Positions 51,789 to 53,521 of a stretch of DNA of 53,521 nt are shown here, in pieces. The number at the start of each line of letters is the position of its first letter. Within the stretch, counting starts at the first letter, position 1. The notes beneath the pieces were generated by a model. That model did no database searches. It was not told the DNA's origin and worked only from the letters and a program-made list of their open reading frames with translations. Made by a program: the position numbers and the translations under genes. The DNA is from Anaerolineales bacterium. Lineage in GTDB: Bacteria; Chloroflexota; Anaerolineae; Anaerolineales; UBA11579. The stretch is from the NCBI GenBank assembly GCA_016935415.1, contig JAFGRA010000307.1, positions 1 to 53,521 on the forward strand, written 5' to 3'.

Positions 51789-52417
51789 GCAAAGATATCT
51801 TGCTGGTGTCTGCCGGGACGGTGCACCCCAGTCTGGCGGCGCGGCGTGTATTTAAGCGAACGTTGACGGCGCTGCCGGAATTCAAGTTTACGCAGATCAA
51901 GCATTTGAATATGCTCCCTACGCTTGACCTGGATACATATGCCGGGATGGTGCTGTATTATCACGCCGAAGAGCTGCGCCAAGACGCGCTGCAAGCCTTT
52001 CGGGATTATGTGGTAGGGGGTGGCGGTGTACTGGCAGTGCACAGTGCATCGGCTTCGTTCAAGGGGATGGATAAATATTATGAGGTACTGGGCGGTGAGT
52101 TTGTCAGTCATGGGCCGGTGGAGGAGTTTGAATTGATTCCGGGCAGCGCCATGGATGACATTTTTGGGCGGGGAGAAAGGTTTACGATTTACGATGAGCT
52201 TTACCGGCATGAATACGACCCGGATAACATGATCCACTATCACGTCGAGGTCAAGACTGAAGCGGGAGAGATCGAAAAAGAACCCTTTGTGTGGACGCGG
52301 GCTTTTGGTCAGGGGCGGATTTGTTATTGTGCCTTTGGGCACACGGTAAAGGCTCTGCAGCAGCCGGGGGCACAGGCGATCTTGCGGCGCGGTTTACGTT
52401 GGGTGAGTGGGAGTTGA
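51785..52417 (+). CDS. ThuA-domain protein
   Basis: A 210-residue class-I-glutamine-amidotransferase-like protein of the ThuA family, named from trehalose utilisation in rhizobia. The family features are an N-terminal strand plus [22 protein letters not shown], the [15 protein letters not shown] nucleophile-elbow-like loop and a C-terminal [15 protein letters not shown] with the conserved GHT. It starts inside the preceding stop (ATGA) and ends shortly before a Gfo/Idh/MocA gene. ThuA proteins often sit beside such oxidoreductases and are proposed to act on 3-keto sugars. The actual activity here is unknown. Confidence 0.85.
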   Translation: MSKDILLVSAGTVHPSLAARRVFKRTLTALPEFKFTQIKHLNMLPTLDLDTYAGMVLYYHAEELRQDALQAFRDYVVGGGGVLAVHSASASFKGMDKYYEVLGGEFVSHGPVEEFELIPGSAMDDIFGRGERFTIYDELYRHEYDPDNMIHYHVEVKTEAGEIEKEPFVWTRAFGQGRICYCAFGHTVKALQQPGAQAILRRGLRWVSGS

Positions 52418-52421
52418 TGGG

Positions 52422-53435
52422 ATGAGTGACGCATTGCGGCTGGGGATTGTCGGCTGTGGCTCGATTGCCGATCCGATTGCTAAACTAACGCGCCTGACGC
52501 GCGGTATGCGTGTGACGGCATACTGCGATGTGAATTTGGAATGTGCCAACCGGTTGGCGACAAAATATGGGGGTGGGGCAGTTTTCGGCAATTTCATCGA
52601 GATGCTGGAGAAGGAGGCGCTCGATGCGATCTATTTGGCGGTGCCCCATCATCTGCATTACACGATGATCTGTGAGGCGTTAGAAAAAGGATTGCCGACC
52701 CTAACCGAAAAACCGATCACGCGCACGCTGGCAGAAGGCATCGCGGTTGCGAACATATCGGAAGAAAAGGGGATTCCGGTGGGTGTGAATTACCAGTATC
52801 GCTATGACCGTGGCTGCTATGCGCTGGCGCAGCATGTTTGGAATGGTACATTAGGGCGGATATTCTATGCGCGCATCAATCTGGCCTGGCACCGGGAAGA
52901 TGCCTATTTCAAACATTCTGCCTGGCATAAGTCGATTGCTCAGGCTGGGGGCGGCACACTGATCACGCAGGCCAGCCACCTGATTGATGTCGTCTTGTGG
53001 GCGTTGGGTGCTACGCCCAAGTTTGTGTATGGACAAACCGCCAAGAATCGCTTCAAGGATGTGGAAGTAGAGGATACCGCGTTAGGCACGATCACGCTGG
53101 AGGATGGCTGCATGGTGCAGATTGCCAGTTCGATGGCGGCGACACCGGAGCAGGCGGTGACGATCGAGTTATACGGCGAGAAAGGCACAGCGATCTATAG
53201 CGACAAACCACGCCCGTATTTGCGGTTGATTGGTGTCAATGCCCAACGTGTCGCTCCTCCGCTGGTTGGCGTTCACGCGTTGCACCGCAGTATCAAAGGA
53301 TTCCGCAATTGGCTGCTAAAGGATGAACCCTACTTGACCCCGGCGCGCGCTTCACTGCCTGCCCTGGCAGTGGTGGAGGCATTCTATCGTTCGGCCGAGT
53401 CTGGGATGCGTGAGTGGGTGGAAACGGATTATTAA
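52422..53435 (+). CDS. Gfo/Idh/MocA-family oxidoreductase
   Basis: A 337-residue NAD(P)-dependent sugar dehydrogenase. The Rossmann domain has GIVGCGSIADPIAKLTR near residue 8 and AYCDVNLECANRLA. The family's EKP motif is in LTEKPITRTLAEG, with the catalytic Lys. The C-terminal alpha/beta domain carries GTLITQASHLIDVVLWALG with the His of the active site. The ATG at 52422 follows GGGAG by eight bases; the frame opens at a GTG at 52407 inside the ThuA gene. It probably oxidises or reduces a sugar or inositol ring hydroxyl (often C3) and partners with the ThuA protein. The gene is complete; the rest of the operon may continue past the window. Confidence 0.88.
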   Translation: MSDALRLGIVGCGSIADPIAKLTRLTRGMRVTAYCDVNLECANRLATKYGGGAVFGNFIEMLEKEALDAIYLAVPHHLHYTMICEALEKGLPTLTEKPITRTLAEGIAVANISEEKGIPVGVNYQYRYDRGCYALAQHVWNGTLGRIFYARINLAWHREDAYFKHSAWHKSIAQAGGGTLITQASHLIDVVLWALGATPKFVYGQTAKNRFKDVEVEDTALGTITLEDGCMVQIASSMAATPEQAVTIELYGEKGTAIYSDKPRPYLRLIGVNAQRVAPPLVGVHALHRSIKGFRNWLLKDEPYLTPARASLPALAVVEAFYRSAESGMREWVETDY

Positions 53436-53479
53436 AAAATCCTTACAGGGCGGCAAGATAGACATTTTTCTATGGAGTT

Positions 53480-53501
53480 TTGTGAAACATTTCGCTATAA
53501 T
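53480..53501 (+). promoter_or_regulatory. -10 box with overlapping Rex-like site at the window end
   Basis: TATAAT at 53496-53501. TTGTGAA-ACAT-TTCGCTA (53480-53497) matches the Rex consensus at 12 of 14 fixed positions and overlaps the -10 box. The gene it would control lies outside the window. Confidence 0.35.
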
Positions 53502-53521
53502 GAAAAGTGTTTGACATCCAA

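Noticed and set aside
1-53521. CRISPR arrays, insertion sequences, prophage or integrase genes
   Set aside because: I looked for regularly spaced repeats, terminal inverted repeats and transposase or integrase motifs in intergenic DNA and found none.

Overview
The window is a stretch of bacterial chromosome with moderate GC. It probably comes from a member of the Chloroflexota, most likely class Anaerolineae or a relative. I infer this from the gene types and protein style: family-5 solute-binding lipoproteins with acidic, Thr/Val/Glu-rich linkers after the lipobox, a giant zinc-ribbon polytopic membrane protein, several GntR/LacI sugar loci, and an isolated tRNA-Thr gene. The lineage is an inference, since no marker gene is present. 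I see no insertion sequence, phage gene, CRISPR array or origin. Coding density is high, and most genes have clear GGAG-type ribosome binding sites and stem-loop terminators.

Region 1 (1-17.6 kb) is mostly housekeeping. It starts with a KimA-type potassium importer, broken by two single-base frameshifts, followed by two RCK/TrkA-type proteins. Next come an M20 peptidase with a VTT/DedA-type membrane protein, a cyclophilin, uridine kinase (probably leaderless), a second M20 peptidase, a small unknown protein, a GT4 glycosyltransferase, tRNA-Thr(CGT), DegV, FdhD, threonine synthase, a class II aldolase, an SDR oxidoreductase, a hydrogenase maturation protease, and a 660-residue protein of unknown function. 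FdhD and the protease suggest that formate dehydrogenase and a NiFe hydrogenase exist elsewhere in the genome.

Region 2 (17.8-25.5 kb) is a tight three-gene unit. It encodes a 1927-residue membrane protein that I read as a tandem array of roughly 55-residue two-helix repeats, a PrsW-type intramembrane protease, and a membrane-anchored LmeA/DUF2993-like protein.

Region 3 (25.6-40.7 kb) is carbohydrate metabolism: an aldo/keto reductase, an APH-fold kinase, and a LacI-controlled operon lacI-kduD-kdgK-eda-adh for 2-keto-3-deoxygluconate. The LacI promoter and operator are readable. An SDR gene follows, with a striking double Rex-like operator in its promoter. Then come a GNAT acetyltransferase, a ROK kinase divergent from a GH20 hexosaminidase, a LysW-like zinc-ribbon protein and cellobiose phosphorylase (GH94).

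Region 4 (40.7-47.5 kb) holds two closely related family-5 substrate-binding lipoproteins, each with its own long leader and terminator and with no permease genes nearby. A NarL-type two-component system follows.

Region 5 (47.7-53.4 kb) is a GntR-controlled operon: GH88 unsaturated glycuronyl hydrolase, SDR, an old-yellow-enzyme-family protein, a ThuA-domain protein and a Gfo/Idh/MocA oxidoreductase. A perfect 20-bp palindrome overlaps the start of gntR. GH88 would release unsaturated uronate that could feed the KduD-KdgK-Eda route of region 3, although no kduI is visible.

The most unusual signals are four Rex-like sites (15045, 32892, 32925, 53480), the repeat-built giant membrane protein with its PrsW partner, and the GH88/OYE/ThuA/Gfo gene combination.
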